Shown piece after piece: positions 34,318 to 43,484 of a DNA stretch of 64,000 bases. Each line of letters starts with the position of its first letter. Position 1 is the first letter of the stretch. A program made the translations under genes and the position numbers. Location: assembly GCF_001417735.1 (NCBI RefSeq), contig NZ_BBUZ01000033.1, forward strand, positions 1 through 64,000, in the 5' to 3' direction. Source of the DNA: Streptomyces sp. NBRC 110028. Its GTDB lineage: Bacteria > Actinomycetota > Actinomycetes > Streptomycetales > Streptomycetaceae. The notes below the pieces were generated by a model that saw only the letters and a program-made list of their open reading frames with translations, was not told the DNA's origin and made no database searches.

Positions 34318-34944
34318 CGCTGTCATCTTTGATTGTCGGCACTCCGGCTGTCGGCGGGGTGACGGGGTCAAGGTCTGCCCCCGCATCGATCCTGTGACTG
34401 CCTTGAGGTAGGCGTGGACAACATCGCTCAACGGTGTGCCTCCCTCGCTGTCCATACCGAGCTTTTCAAGGGTCTCCCTCACCCAGCCTGGGCTGATGAC
34501 GTTCACTCTGAGCCCGCGGGGCAGCTCGATGGCCGCAGCCTGGACGAAGGCCTCCAGGCCGGCATTGACGAGAGCCCCGAACGAACTGCCCGGCGTCGGT
34601 TCCTCGAAGGTGCCGCTAGTGAGTGTGATGGAGCCGCCGTCGCGCACATGGTCAAGAGCACGGCGCAGCAGCATCACCTGGCCCAGCAGTTTGCCTTTCA
34701 GGCCGAGGGTGAACTCGTCGTCGGAAGGAGATGTGAGCGGCGTCAGCTGACCGCTGGCCGCGCAGCAGATGACCGCGTCCACCTCGCCGACGGCATCGAA
34801 GAGGGTGTCGATAGAGTCCGGTATTTCCAGGTCGACGCGTGTGCTGCCGTTGCGTGAGGCCCGTATGACCTCATGCTCGGGCTCCAGTGCGTCGGCGACC
34901 GTGCGGCCGATGGTGCCGGTCGCACCGATCACGATGATCTTCAT
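34201..34944 (-). CDS. Short SDR-family NAD(P)-binding protein with an altered C-terminus
   Basis: 247 residues from the ATG giving MKIIVIGATGTIGRTVADAL. This is the small SDR type of about 200 residues: AVICCAASG at the NNAG position, SITLTSGTFEEP, then a region where Tyr is replaced (SSFGALVNAGLEAFVQAAAI). After AYLKAVTGSMRGQTLT the expected stop is missing and the frame runs about 55 residues antisense through the TniQ relic. So the natural end was probably lost at the junction near 34380. Operon with the SnoaL-like gene, 14 bp apart. Confidence 0.75.
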   Translation of the reverse strand: MKIIVIGATGTIGRTVADALEPEHEVIRASRNGSTRVDLEIPDSIDTLFDAVGEVDAVICCAASGQLTPLTSPSDDEFTLGLKGKLLGQVMLLRRALDHVRDGGSITLTSGTFEEPTPGSSFGALVNAGLEAFVQAAAIELPRGLRVNVISPGWVRETLEKLGMDSEGGTPLSDVVHAYLKAVTGSMRGQTLTPSPRRQPECRQSKMTALPGIARDPGCEGFQGLKDLGVGHVAAPLFPVSDDHHLW

Positions 34945-34958
34945 GCTGATTCCGCCGG

Positions 34959-35402
34959 TTACCGGGCGAGGCGGGCCGGCAGGGGTGCCAGGGGGAAGTT
35001 GGCCCAGACGTAGGCGTCCATCTGGTGCTGGTCTCCGCTGAGGTTGTCCACCCGGTCGACTTGGCCGTCGGCGTCGAAGTGCCACACCAGCGCCCACATC
35101 GTGTCGACCTGCCCCATACCCTGGGTCGTCCAGCCCCGGTGGATGTCGACGACGTAGTCACCGTTGCTGCCTAGAAACACGGGCTCGGCCTGGAAGCCCA
35201 CCTTACCGAGCTGGTCGAAGAAGCTGACCACCTCGTCGAGTCCGCGCTTGGTGCCTGAAAGCGGATGGTGGCCGGGGATGCTCCACTCGATGCCCGGAGC
35301 CAGGATCGTGCTCATCCCCGTGACGTCATTGGCAGCGTAGGCAGAGAAGAAGTGGTTGATGGCCTCGACCTTGGGGTCGGACACGGCTGCACTCGTCGTC
35401 AC
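34959..35402 (-). CDS. SnoaL-like / nuclear transport factor 2-fold protein
   Basis: 147 residues from a GTG (VTTSAAVSDPKVEAI); the longer frame upstream reaches into the LysR promoter region. KVEAINHFFSAYAANDVTGM, ILAPGIEWSIPGHHPLSGTK and VVDIHRGWTTQG are typical of the SnoaL-like ketosteroid isomerase fold. Family members are isomerases, hydrolases or binding proteins. Likely cotranscribed with the SDR gene and divergent from a LysR regulator. Confidence 0.85.
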   Translation of the reverse strand: MTTSAAVSDPKVEAINHFFSAYAANDVTGMSTILAPGIEWSIPGHHPLSGTKRGLDEVVSFFDQLGKVGFQAEPVFLGSNGDYVVDIHRGWTTQGMGQVDTMWALVWHFDADGQVDRVDNLSGDQHQMDAYVWANFPLAPLPARLAR

Positions 35403-35506
35403 CTGGATACTCCCTGATGGTTCGGTACCGGTCTGTCCGGTCGCGTGATCAACGATCACGCCAGTCCGCCGTGGCCGTCCAATACCTGCTTCCATAACCT
35501 GGCGGC

Positions 35507-36454
35507 ATGGATATCGACACCCGTCTGCTGCGCTACTTCGCCGCAGTGGTCGAGGAAGGCAACCTCACACGGGCCGCTGAACGACTCTACGTCTCACAGC
35601 CCGCGCTGACGAAGCAGATCCGGCGGCTGGAAGCCCAGCTCGGCACGGCCCTGTTCGTCCGTTCCCGCACCGGGATGACCCCCACCGAAGCCGGGGAGGC
35701 ACTCGCCGCACACGCCGGCGCCGTACTGACCGCTTGGGACGGTGCTCTGCGCATCACGCGAGTCGCCACGGCCCGGGCCTCACGCACGCTCCGGGTCGGC
35801 TTCGTCGCCAGCGCAGCCAATGAACACACCCAGCCGATCATGGCCGATTTCGCCCGGCGCCGCCCCGGCTGGCGGGTCCAGATGCGGCAGGCCGAATGGA
35901 CTGACCCCACCGCCGGACTGGCAACCGGCGAAGCAGATGTGGCACTGCTACGCCTGCCATTGCCTGCCCAAAGCGACTTCAACATCGAGGTCCTGCTGAC
36001 CGAGCCACGCTGGATCGCCCTGCCGGCAGGGCATCACCTTGCGGCGGAGGACCGCGTCAGGTTCGAGGATGTGTACGACGAACCGTTCGTGGCGACTCCC
36101 GCCACATCGGGGACATGGCGCAACTACTGGCTCGCCACCGACGAACGCGGGGGCCACCCGGTGCTTATCGGCGCGGTCGCGCACCACCCCGACGAATGGC
36201 TCAATGCCATCGCCCACGGCCAAGGCATCAGTCTCACACCTGAAGCGACCGCCCGCTTCTACCAACGCCCCGACGTCGTCTACCGACCCGTGACGGGCGT
36301 CAGCCCCAGCCAGATCGCTGTCGCCTGGCCCCGCACACAACCGGTTGACGACACCGTCGATGCCTTCGTTCTCAGCTGCCGCGCCGTATGCAACAACAGC
36401 CACCTCGCACATACCAGGCCAGCGTCACAGAACCTCACAGATCACCGGATCTGA
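35507..36454 (+). CDS. LysR-family transcriptional regulator
   Basis: 315 residues. The DNA-binding domain MDIDTRLLRYFAAVVEEGNL through LTKQIRRLEAQLGTALFVR (residues 1-53) is classical, and the effector domain includes LRVGFVASAANEHTQPIMAD. Divergent from the SnoaL-like/SDR operon with about 104 bp between starts, so it probably activates that operon. The C-terminal about 25 residues (HLAHTRPASQNLTDH) look extra. IS debris follows. Confidence 0.92.
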   Translation: MDIDTRLLRYFAAVVEEGNLTRAAERLYVSQPALTKQIRRLEAQLGTALFVRSRTGMTPTEAGEALAAHAGAVLTAWDGALRITRVATARASRTLRVGFVASAANEHTQPIMADFARRRPGWRVQMRQAEWTDPTAGLATGEADVALLRLPLPAQSDFNIEVLLTEPRWIALPAGHHLAAEDRVRFEDVYDEPFVATPATSGTWRNYWLATDERGGHPVLIGAVAHHPDEWLNAIAHGQGISLTPEATARFYQRPDVVYRPVTGVSPSQIAVAWPRTQPVDDTVDAFVLSCRAVCNNSHLAHTRPASQNLTDHRI

Positions 36455-36595
36455 CACAGCTTCTGGCTTCTCCGGGATGCAGATCCGCAAGATGAAACGC
36501 TCAAGATCCGCAATCTGCAATCCCCGCCACTCCCACGACCAGCACTGCCCCAACCAAGATCCGCAAACCGTGAATCCCGGTCACAGACCTGTTCG

Positions 36596-36835
36596 ATGCC
36601 GTCTAGCGCGGATGCGGGGATCAAGGCCGTCCTCAGCGGCGTTCAGATGCCGAGAATGAACTCGATCACGGAACGGTGGGTGCAGACCTGCCGACGGGAA
36701 CTCCTGGACCGCACCTTGATCTGGAACCGTCGGCACCTGCTCCACGCCCTACGGGTGTTCGAGCATTTTTACAACGGACACCGACCACACCTGGGCATCG
36801 CCAACGCCCACCCACTGCACCCATGACCTGCGCGG
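36596..36835 (+). pseudogene. C-terminal relic of an IS3/IS481-type transposase (family B copy 3)
   Basis: SGVQMPRMNSITERWVQTCR, RRELLDRTLIWNRRHLLHAL, then RVFEHFYNGHRPHLGIANAH, the final catalytic region (Glu) and C-terminus, matching the end of the copy at 22434-23435. All upstream parts are missing. Confidence 0.7.
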
Positions 36836-37047
36836 ATGAAGGTATCGGCAATGTGGCCGGCCGGGTCGCCAACACGGACGGTGGCGGTGTCCGCTACGTA
36901 CGGGGCCGACACCCGGTCCGGGAACCTCTGCATGGAAGGCTCCCGGCGACGTCGCCAAGCCGAGCCCGCGCCGGTCACCTTCCGCCCCGAGGGCACCCGG
37001 CCGTATGACGACCGGTGCTTGAGTCGGGCCGTGCGCCGAGCTGACGG
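36836..37047. other. Short gene-free stretch
   Basis: About 210 bp with no recognised gene between the IS relic and the convergent AraC-type gene. Confidence 0.35.
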
Positions 37048-37989
37048 TCAGGCTTCGGCTGTGCGGCGGAAGTCGCTCGGGTTGATTCCCCGGACTCTCT
37101 TGAACGCCACGCTGAACGCGAACGGATCGGTGTAGCCGACGGCGCGGGCGACATGAGCGACGGTCGAAGGCTCTCGTTCGACCAGGAGATCCGCCGCCAG
37201 CGTCATCCGCCAGCGGGTCAGGTAGGCCAGCGGTGGCTCGCCGAGCAGATCGGCAAACCGTTTCGCCAGTGTCGAGCGGGACACCCCCGTACGCCGAGCC
37301 AGCTCACCCACCGTCCATGGCGCCGCCGGCTCGGCGTGCAAGAGACGCAGCGCTTGGCCGACCACCGAGTCCTTCTGGGCGGTCCACCAGGCCGGGGGGT
37401 GGCCGCCTGGCCGGTCCAGCCAGGCACGCAGCGTGCAAACCAGCATCCAGTCGAGGAGCCGGTCGAGCACGACCTGCTGGCCCGGTTCGTCGCGGGCGAT
37501 CTCCGAGGCGAGGTGGTCCAGCACCGGGTCACCGCTGCCTCCGGCGTCCACGCGCAGCACGACGGGCAGCGCGTCCATCAACGGTCGGCCGATCTCGCCG
37601 CGGACCGGATAGGCACCGACCACAAAAGTGGTCGCGCCACTGTCGTCGCTGCTCCCCTCGCCGGGATCGTGCCAGCCCAGACGGTGCCGTGTGCCACCCT
37701 GTTCGGGCGTCGCGCAGTGCTGCCCACAGGCAATCGGCTCTGCCGTACTGCCGGGCTCGTCGACGAAGGTGAACGTCGTTGGACCACGCACCACGATCGT
37801 GTCGTGGGCGCCGAGGCGTTCAGGCGGATGCCCCTCCGGCACGATCCAGCCTGCCCCGGTGAGGACAGTGCACAGGGTCAGCGGCGCACCGTCCACGAAG
37901 TGCAGTGACCAGGGTGGGGACAGCGTCGAACTGCCGAACAGGGAGCCGCGAGCCCGCACCCCGCGGAAGAGATCACTGATGACGTCCAC
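37048..37989 (-). CDS. AraC-family regulator with cupin-like sensor domain
   Basis: 313 residues. The N-terminal half (VDGAPLTLCTVLTGAGWIVP) is an AraC-binding cupin_6-like domain. The C-terminal AraC domain has WTVGELARRTGVSRSTLAKR and VAHVARAVGYTDPFAFSVAF, ending RVRGINPSDFRR. Divergent from the NmrA-like gene with 81 bp between, so it probably controls the NmrA-like and quinone-reductase genes in response to a redox-active or xenobiotic ligand. Confidence 0.92.
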   Translation of the reverse strand: MDVISDLFRGVRARGSLFGSSTLSPPWSLHFVDGAPLTLCTVLTGAGWIVPEGHPPERLGAHDTIVVRGPTTFTFVDEPGSTAEPIACGQHCATPEQGGTRHRLGWHDPGEGSSDDSGATTFVVGAYPVRGEIGRPLMDALPVVLRVDAGGSGDPVLDHLASEIARDEPGQQVVLDRLLDWMLVCTLRAWLDRPGGHPPAWWTAQKDSVVGQALRLLHAEPAAPWTVGELARRTGVSRSTLAKRFADLLGEPPLAYLTRWRMTLAADLLVEREPSTVAHVARAVGYTDPFAFSVAFKRVRGINPSDFRRTAEA

Positions 37990-38070
37990 ACCTACAAGGT
38001 AGACGATCGCAAAGGTATTGCGGCTTCTTGCCCATGTGAATGTCTGGCTCCTACGTGTTCAGTAGTTGTC

Positions 38071-38910
38071 ATGACGCAAAAGACTCACCTCGTTCTCGGT
38101 GCGACCGGAAAAACGGGTCGCAGAATCGCCGCTCGACTACGGCTGCGCGACACACCGGTACGAGCCGCCTCCAGGTCGAGCCGGGTCCGGTTCGACTGGT
38201 CCGAGCCCGACAGTTGGGACACTGTCCTGCGGAACGTTGACGTGGCCTACGTAGTACCCCCGCCCGTGCCGGGGCCGGTGCACGAGTTCGTGGGGCGGGC
38301 CGAAGCTGCCGGAGTGCGGCGGCTGGTACTGCTCTCCGGACGCGGTGCGGACAGCTGGGGCGACTCCGCTTTCGGACGGCACATGCGCTCGGCTGAGGAG
38401 GCCGTACGCGGATCGTCACTGGGATGGACCATCCTGCGGGCGTCGAACTTCGCTCAGAACTTCGACGAGGACGTCTTCCACGCGCCGCTGGTCGCAGGCG
38501 CACTGGCACTTCCGGCCGGCGAAGTTCCCGAACCCTTCGTCGACGTCGACGACCTGGCCGCCGCCGCTGTCACGGTGATGACCGAAGGACACCGGCACGC
38601 CGGGCAGGTGTACGAGTTGAGCGGTCCTCACTCCCTCACCTTCGCCGAAGCCGTTGAGCTGATCTCCCGGGCGTCCGGACGACCTCTCACCTATCGTCGA
38701 ATCACCCGGGACGAGTACATCTCGTCCCTCACCGGGCAGGGCCTGAGCCGGCACGACGCCGAGGACGTCGCCGCCATGTTCGCACTCATGGAGAGCGGGC
38801 TGATCGCCGGGACGACTGACGGACTGGCCTCCATATTGGGCCGGGCGCCTCGGACCTTCGAGGAGTACGCCATCCGGGCGGCCGCGGCGGGCGCCTGGGA
38901 CGAACGATGA
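38071..38910 (+). CDS. NmrA-like NAD(P)-binding protein (azoreductase/quinone oxidoreductase-type)
   Basis: 279 residues. An atypical SDR with LVLGATGKTGRRIAAR (residues 7-22) binding NAD(P), then RLVLLSGRGADSWGDS and FVDVDDLAAAAVTVMTEG. Lacks the classical YxxxK. Relatives are QorB-type quinone reductases or redox-sensing regulators. Followed 118 bp later by a flavodoxin-fold quinone reductase, so the two genes likely belong together under the AraC regulator. Confidence 0.88.
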   Translation: MTQKTHLVLGATGKTGRRIAARLRLRDTPVRAASRSSRVRFDWSEPDSWDTVLRNVDVAYVVPPPVPGPVHEFVGRAEAAGVRRLVLLSGRGADSWGDSAFGRHMRSAEEAVRGSSLGWTILRASNFAQNFDEDVFHAPLVAGALALPAGEVPEPFVDVDDLAAAAVTVMTEGHRHAGQVYELSGPHSLTFAEAVELISRASGRPLTYRRITRDEYISSLTGQGLSRHDAEDVAAMFALMESGLIAGTTDGLASILGRAPRTFEEYAIRAAAAGAWDER

Positions 38911-39028
38911 ACCACCAGGCACTACGCCTCCGGGCGCAGCCGACGCCGCCGTGTGCACCGGTTGCCCATGACGGTCGACGCGACGCCTCGCATCCTCGGA
39001 TCCCCACCTCGTGGACGGAAACACTGAC

Positions 39029-39652
39029 ATGAGTACTGATGACAGCAACTCACTGACCCTGCTGGTCACGGCACATCCGGACTCCGGCTCCCTGACTCAC
39101 CACGTGGCAGAACGACTCGTCTCGGCCCTCCATCCCCGGGCGGTCGAGGTGGCGGACCTGTACCGCGAGCAGTTCGACCCCAGGTTCACCCCGGTGGATC
39201 GCCAGGCTTACCACGAAGGCGGCAACTATCCTCCCGACGTCGCCCGCGAACACCGTCGTCTCGACCGCGCCACCGACCTCGTCCTGGTCTTTCCCGTGTA
39301 CTGGTGGTCCATGCCGGCGCTGCTGAAGGGATGGATCGACCGTGTGTTCGTCAATGGCTGGGCTTTCGAGTACTCGGCCGAGTCGGGTCTGCGCCAGAGG
39401 CTCCAACGGCTCACGACGCATCTGCTGCCCATCGCTGGTGCCGACTCCGGCACCTACGAGCGCCACGGATATGAACAGGCGCTGCGGACACAGATCGAGC
39501 ACGGCATCGTCGGCTACGTCGGAAGCCGCCGCGGTGCCACCGCATTCATCCACGAATCCGAGCAGCTTTCCTCCACAGCCACGGCGACGAGTGTCACTCG
39601 CGCTGTACGCGCCGTCAGCGAAGCCATACAGACCGGCTCGTCGGCAGGGTGA
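39029..39652 (+). CDS. NAD(P)H dehydrogenase (quinone), flavodoxin-like fold
   Basis: 207 residues from the ATG giving MSTDDSNSLTLLVTAHP; a GTG six codons earlier is the alternative. TAHPDSGSLTHHVAERLV binds the FMN or FAD phosphate, and LVLVFPVYWWSMPALLKGWI then DRVFVNGWAFEY is the family signature of MdaB/KefF-type quinone reductases. It would reduce quinones by two electrons using NAD(P)H, protecting the cell. Second enzyme gene after the NmrA-like gene. Confidence 0.9.
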   Translation: MSTDDSNSLTLLVTAHPDSGSLTHHVAERLVSALHPRAVEVADLYREQFDPRFTPVDRQAYHEGGNYPPDVAREHRRLDRATDLVLVFPVYWWSMPALLKGWIDRVFVNGWAFEYSAESGLRQRLQRLTTHLLPIAGADSGTYERHGYEQALRTQIEHGIVGYVGSRRGATAFIHESEQLSSTATATSVTRAVRAVSEAIQTGSSAG

Positions 39653-39891
39653 CCTCTCCGGTCTCTCACAAGGAGGCGGCACCGACAGGGCCCGTTGAAC
39701 TCGGCGCCACTGGCATCGAGGCACGGCCGGCGGGACGAGAGTTCCCTCAGAAGGTTGCGGTCTTTGGAAGTGGTGTACCGGGTTCCGCCTGATCCGGGGG
39801 TTTTCCTCGGCGTCGGGGTGAGGGCCCGGATAGACAGACGGCCGCCGGCTGATCCTTCGAGAACGACGAAGATCTTGAAGGAGATCAGCAC

Positions 39892-40075
39892 GATGACCGC
39901 ACCTGACAGTGTGCCTCTACACGCCCTGACCGAGGACAATCTCGCTCGTCGAGTCCGGATCTGCTCCGCCCGGTGATCAAAGGATTCGCCGACGCACTGA
40001 TGCCCGCCGAGGCCGATGCCCTATGCGGTGCCGAGTCGGTGTGCCGTTCAGCAATGCGTCGTTGCAGGTCGTAGG
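39892..40075 (+). pseudogene. 5' relic of an IS256-family transposase
   Basis: An ATG opens MTAPDSVPLHALTEDNLA, and after a frame break the next frames give PPVIKGFADALMPAEADALCG. This is the N-terminal region of IS256-type transposases, which read LLxxxIxALLxAEADALVGA. Only about 60 residues remain and the DDE core is absent. A short transition piece (VRYESVDRLWFGALSSLTPR, 40098-40157) from another transposase follows. Confidence 0.55.
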
Positions 40076-40211
40076 GGTCTGGTGATACTCGGGTCCAGTG
40101 CGCTACGAGTCGGTGGACCGACTGTGGTTCGGCGCGCTGTCCTCCCTGACACCCCGGCGCATGCGGCTGGGACTACAGCAGTGGCCGGGCGGCCGGGGCC
40201 GACGGAAAGGC

Positions 40212-40236
40212 GGGCGCCTCCGGTCCGGAAGCGCCC
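40212..40236. terminator. Terminator hairpin after a secreted-protein relic
   Basis: GGGCGCcTCCGG...CCGGAaGCGCCC, arms of about 11 pairs around a 1-2 nt centre. It sits just beyond the stop of the minus-strand fragment at 40251. Confidence 0.5.
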
Positions 40237-40250
40237 GCGGTGCGGTCATG

Positions 40251-40460
40251 TCAGCCCGTGTTGTCGGCGCGCCAGGTGACTGTGTGCACGGTGGTCGGGT
40301 TGTAGAAGAACTGTCTGCTCGCCCTGCTCGTCGTGACGCACACCGCGCCGTCCACCGGGACGGTCCCGTCGTTCGGGTACGTCACCAGGACCGGGTTTCC
40401 GACGGGTGGGGGGTAGGACGCGAAGGTGTGGCACGTGGTCGGTGCGGCGGGCGTCGTGGG
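40251..40460 (-). pseudogene. C-terminal fragment of a possible secreted protein
   Basis: On the minus strand a frame reads CHTFASYPPPVGNPVLVTYP, then NDGTVPVDGAVCVTTSRASR and FFYNPTTVHTVTWRADNTG followed by a stop and a hairpin. The threonine- and valine-rich beta pattern with paired cysteines looks like an extracellular domain. It has no start, and it lies directly downstream of secDF on the same strand. Unrecognised. Confidence 0.4.
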
Positions 40461-40504
40461 GAAGCGTCGTGGGGAAGGACGTGAGCTCGGAAACGACGGT
40501 GACC

Positions 40505-42868
40505 CTATCGAGGGGCTTCCTCGGAAGTCGACACCACGTTCTGCCCCGAGGAGGAGTGCCGCCGGGTGAACCGCGACGGCCGCTGCCCTGACGCCTTCCG
40601 GGGCGGGTGCAGTTCGATGGTGAGTGAGGCGGCGGTGAAGACGGAGGAGTAGGTGCCGGCCGCCAGGCCGATGAGCAGGGCGAGGGCGAAGTCGGCGAGG
40701 GTGTCGTCGGCGAGGACGGCGAGTGCGGTGAGGATGAGTGCCGCGCCCATGCCCGTGTTGACGGTACGGGGCAGGGTCTGCAGGATCGCCCGGTTCGTCA
40801 GGCGGGGAAGCGGTGTGGTGCGGTCGCGGTCGAGCAGTTCGCGGACGCGGTCGAAGAGGACGACGGAGTCGTTGACCGAGTAGCCGATGACGGTCAGCAG
40901 GGCGGCCAGGAAGACCCCGTCGATGGGCTTGCCGAGCCAGGCGAAGGCGCCGATGACGATCACCACGTCGTGGGCGAGCGCGACGACGGCCGCGGCCCCG
41001 AAGAACCAGCGGAAGCGCACCGCGAGGTACAGCAGTTGGGCGCCCAGTGCGAGGGAGAGCGCGATGAGGGCGTTGCGGCGCAGTTCGTCGCCCATGCTGG
41101 GGCCGATCAGCTCGTCGCGGATCTTCTTCGTCTCGCCGCCGAGGTTGCTGATGGTTTCGGTGACGGTGGCCTCGTCGGCGTTGGTCAGGTTCTCGGCGCG
41201 CACCGTGAGCCCGGTGTCACCGGAGGACTGCACCACCGCGCGGGGGAACCCGGCGTCGGTGAGGGCGGTGCGGGCCCGGCCGGGGTCGACGGAGGTGCTG
41301 GTGGCGTACTCGATCAGCCGGCCGCCGGTGAACTCGATGCCGAAGTCCAGGCCGCGGACGAGGATGCCCAACGCGGCCATGACGGCGAGTGCGGCGGAGG
41401 CGGCCAGCCAGCGGCGCGGACGGCGCATCAGGAACGGGTCGCGGCGCAGCAGCCGGTCGCGGACCCAGCCGGTGCTCGCGATGCCGGTGACGCGGGTTCG
41501 GCGGAAGACCGCGGGGCGGTTGGCCGCGTACTCGGCGAGCATCCGGCTGATCACCAGGACGCTGACCATCGAGGCGAGGACGCCGACGGCGAGGGTGATG
41601 CCGAAGCCGCGCACCGGGCCGGAGGCGAAGGCGAACAGGAGAGCCGCGGCGATCAATGTGGTGATGTTGGAGTCGGCGATCGCGCTGAGGGCTCCGCGGA
41701 ACCCGGCCGTCAGTGCCGATCGGGGGGTGGGGCGGCTGCGGGCCGCGTACTCTTCGCGGGTCCGTTCGAAGACCAGGACGTTGGCGTCCACGGCCATGCC
41801 GATCGCCAGGACGAACCCGGCGAGGCCCGGCAGGGTCAGTGTGGCGCCGAGCGCGGCCAGGGCGGCGTAGGAGACGAGGGCGTAGCAGGCCAGGGCCACG
41901 GTCGCGAGCAGGCCCATGAGCCGGTAGACGGCGATGATGAACAGCGCGGTCAGCGCGGTGCCGATGCCGGCGGCCCAGGCCGCGGCCTCGATGGCCGCAT
42001 CGCCGAGCGTGGCGCCGATGGTGCGCTGTTCCACGGTCTCGACCGGTACGGGCAGGGCTCCGCCGGAGATGAGCAGGGCCAGTTCGCGGGCTTCGGTGTC
42101 GTCGAAGGAGCCGGTGATCTGGGTGGTGCCGCCCGGGATGCCGGTCCCGCACGGTACGGAGGGGTCGACCTGCGGCGAGGAGATGATCTTGTTGTCGAGG
42201 ACGATGGCGACCCGGCGCTGCGGATCACCGGCCGGGTGACAGGCGGCCCGTGCGGTGATCTGCCGCCATTGGTCCTGGCCGGTCTTGGAGAAGTCGACCG
42301 CGACGTGCCATCCGGCACCGCCCTGCTGGTCGAAGCGGGCGTCGGCGCCTTCGAGGTCCCGTCCGGTCAGATCGGCGGCCCGCAGGCGCAGGGGCTGTCC
42401 GGACTCGTCCGGCAGAACGCGCTCCTTGGCCGGATCGGTCGCCGGGGCGGTGGCGCCGTCGGCGGTGCGGGCCGGGCCGAGGACCGCGTGGACGGTGAGC
42501 TGCGCGGTGCGGCCCAGCACGTCGGCGGCTTTCTTCGGGTCAGACACGCCGGGCAGCTCGACGAGGATGCGGTGGTCGCCGGAGCGGACGAGGGTCGGTT
42601 CGGCGACGCCGAGCGCGTCGATGCGGCCGCGCAGCACTTCCACGGTGCGGTCGGTGGCCGCGGCGTCGGCGTCGGTGGTGGGGGTGGAGCGGGTTTCCAG
42701 CATGATCTGGGTGCCGCCGCGCAGGTCGAGGCCGAGGCGGACGGGCGTGGTGAGGGCGATGGCCAGCGATCCGGCGATCACGGCGAGGGCGAGTAGCGCA
42801 CGCACGCGCAAGGACTTGGTGCGGTTGGTCCGGCGGTTGTTCTGGCGGTTGTTCCGGCGTTTCAACAC
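40505..42868 (-). CDS. secDF: Fused preprotein translocase subunit SecDF
   Basis: 787 residues with SecD and SecF in one chain. Start at the GTG after GGAGG; the upstream extension is Pro/Arg-rich and not SecD-like. TM1 lies at residues about 24-40. Then come GLDLRGGTQIMLE, the large P1 domain, the SecD pore region (GMAVDANVLVFERTREE), and after residue about 490 SecF (LDFGIEFTGGRLIEY; YSVNDSVVLFDRVRE). It uses the proton gradient to pull exported proteins across the membrane. A second copy beside the housekeeping secD-secF is common in Streptomyces. Downstream of a small secreted-protein gene. Confidence 0.94.
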   Translation of the reverse strand: MLKRRNNRQNNRRTNRTKSLRVRALLALAVIAGSLAIALTTPVRLGLDLRGGTQIMLETRSTPTTDADAAATDRTVEVLRGRIDALGVAEPTLVRSGDHRILVELPGVSDPKKAADVLGRTAQLTVHAVLGPARTADGATAPATDPAKERVLPDESGQPLRLRAADLTGRDLEGADARFDQQGGAGWHVAVDFSKTGQDQWRQITARAACHPAGDPQRRVAIVLDNKIISSPQVDPSVPCGTGIPGGTTQITGSFDDTEARELALLISGGALPVPVETVEQRTIGATLGDAAIEAAAWAAGIGTALTALFIIAVYRLMGLLATVALACYALVSYAALAALGATLTLPGLAGFVLAIGMAVDANVLVFERTREEYAARSRPTPRSALTAGFRGALSAIADSNITTLIAAALLFAFASGPVRGFGITLAVGVLASMVSVLVISRMLAEYAANRPAVFRRTRVTGIASTGWVRDRLLRRDPFLMRRPRRWLAASAALAVMAALGILVRGLDFGIEFTGGRLIEYATSTSVDPGRARTALTDAGFPRAVVQSSGDTGLTVRAENLTNADEATVTETISNLGGETKKIRDELIGPSMGDELRRNALIALSLALGAQLLYLAVRFRWFFGAAAVVALAHDVVIVIGAFAWLGKPIDGVFLAALLTVIGYSVNDSVVLFDRVRELLDRDRTTPLPRLTNRAILQTLPRTVNTGMGAALILTALAVLADDTLADFALALLIGLAAGTYSSVFTAASLTIELHPPRKASGQRPSRFTRRHSSSGQNVVSTSEEAPR

Positions 42869-42936
42869 GAGCCTCCGGCAGGCACGCCGCGGCAGCGGCC
42901 CGCGCGGCCGCGACGGAGAAAAGGGTGATGGTCGCG

Positions 42937-43365
42937 TCAGGTACCTGCGGGTGCCGGAGGGGCCCGGCCGCGGTCGTGGGCCGACCGGCCGGGAGAGGCG
43001 GGTGCGCACGCGGAAGGCGCTGAAGCACGGGTACCGACAGCCGGGCCGGCATCCGCGTCAGGGAGGTCGGTGGCGTGGTGATCCGGTGGGCACGGGCGCT
43101 CACCGAGGTGGTCGTGGCGGACCCTGGCCTGGGCCGCGCAGCCGACGGCCCACGGGTCGTCCGCGTGGGGACCGGTGTCGGGGCGCTCGGCGCCCGTGGC
43201 CGCCGGGGCCGGATCGAGCACCGGAACGGAAGCCGCGGGCACCGGAACGGAAGCCGCGCGCGCGGCATCGGCGGGAACCAACGCCAGCAGGACGGCGAGG
43301 AGCGCGATGAGCGTCCCCGCGAGCGGGTGAACTGCGCTCGGGGTGCTGCGGGGTGCTGGGCGCAT
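42937..43365 (-). CDS. Small secreted hypothetical protein
   Basis: 142 residues from an ATG after AAGGGGAC. A signal peptide is clear: hydrophobic PLAGTLIALLAVLLALVPAD then AAR-AAS. The mature part is Pro/Ala/His-rich (HDHLGERPCPPDHHATDLPD) with no recognised domain. It lies 68 bp upstream of secDF on the same strand, so it may be cotranscribed with it. The low-complexity tail leaves some doubt whether the frame is real throughout. Confidence 0.55.
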   Translation of the reverse strand: MRPAPRSTPSAVHPLAGTLIALLAVLLALVPADAARAASVPVPAASVPVLDPAPAATGAERPDTGPHADDPWAVGCAAQARVRHDHLGERPCPPDHHATDLPDADAGPAVGTRASAPSACAPASPGRSAHDRGRAPPAPAGT

Positions 43366-43484
43366 GCACCGTCCCCTTCCTGCGGGGTGCTCGACTCCTG
43401 CCGTGTGCTCGGCGTGGGGTGCCGGCCCGGGGCTCCGGCCGGGGAGTGGACGACCAGAGCCCGGACGTCGGTGCGGGGCGGGCG

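Noticed and set aside
40970..42796. A 608-residue plus-strand open frame opposite secDF
   Set aside because: Compositionally a shadow; secDF on the other strand has complete motifs.
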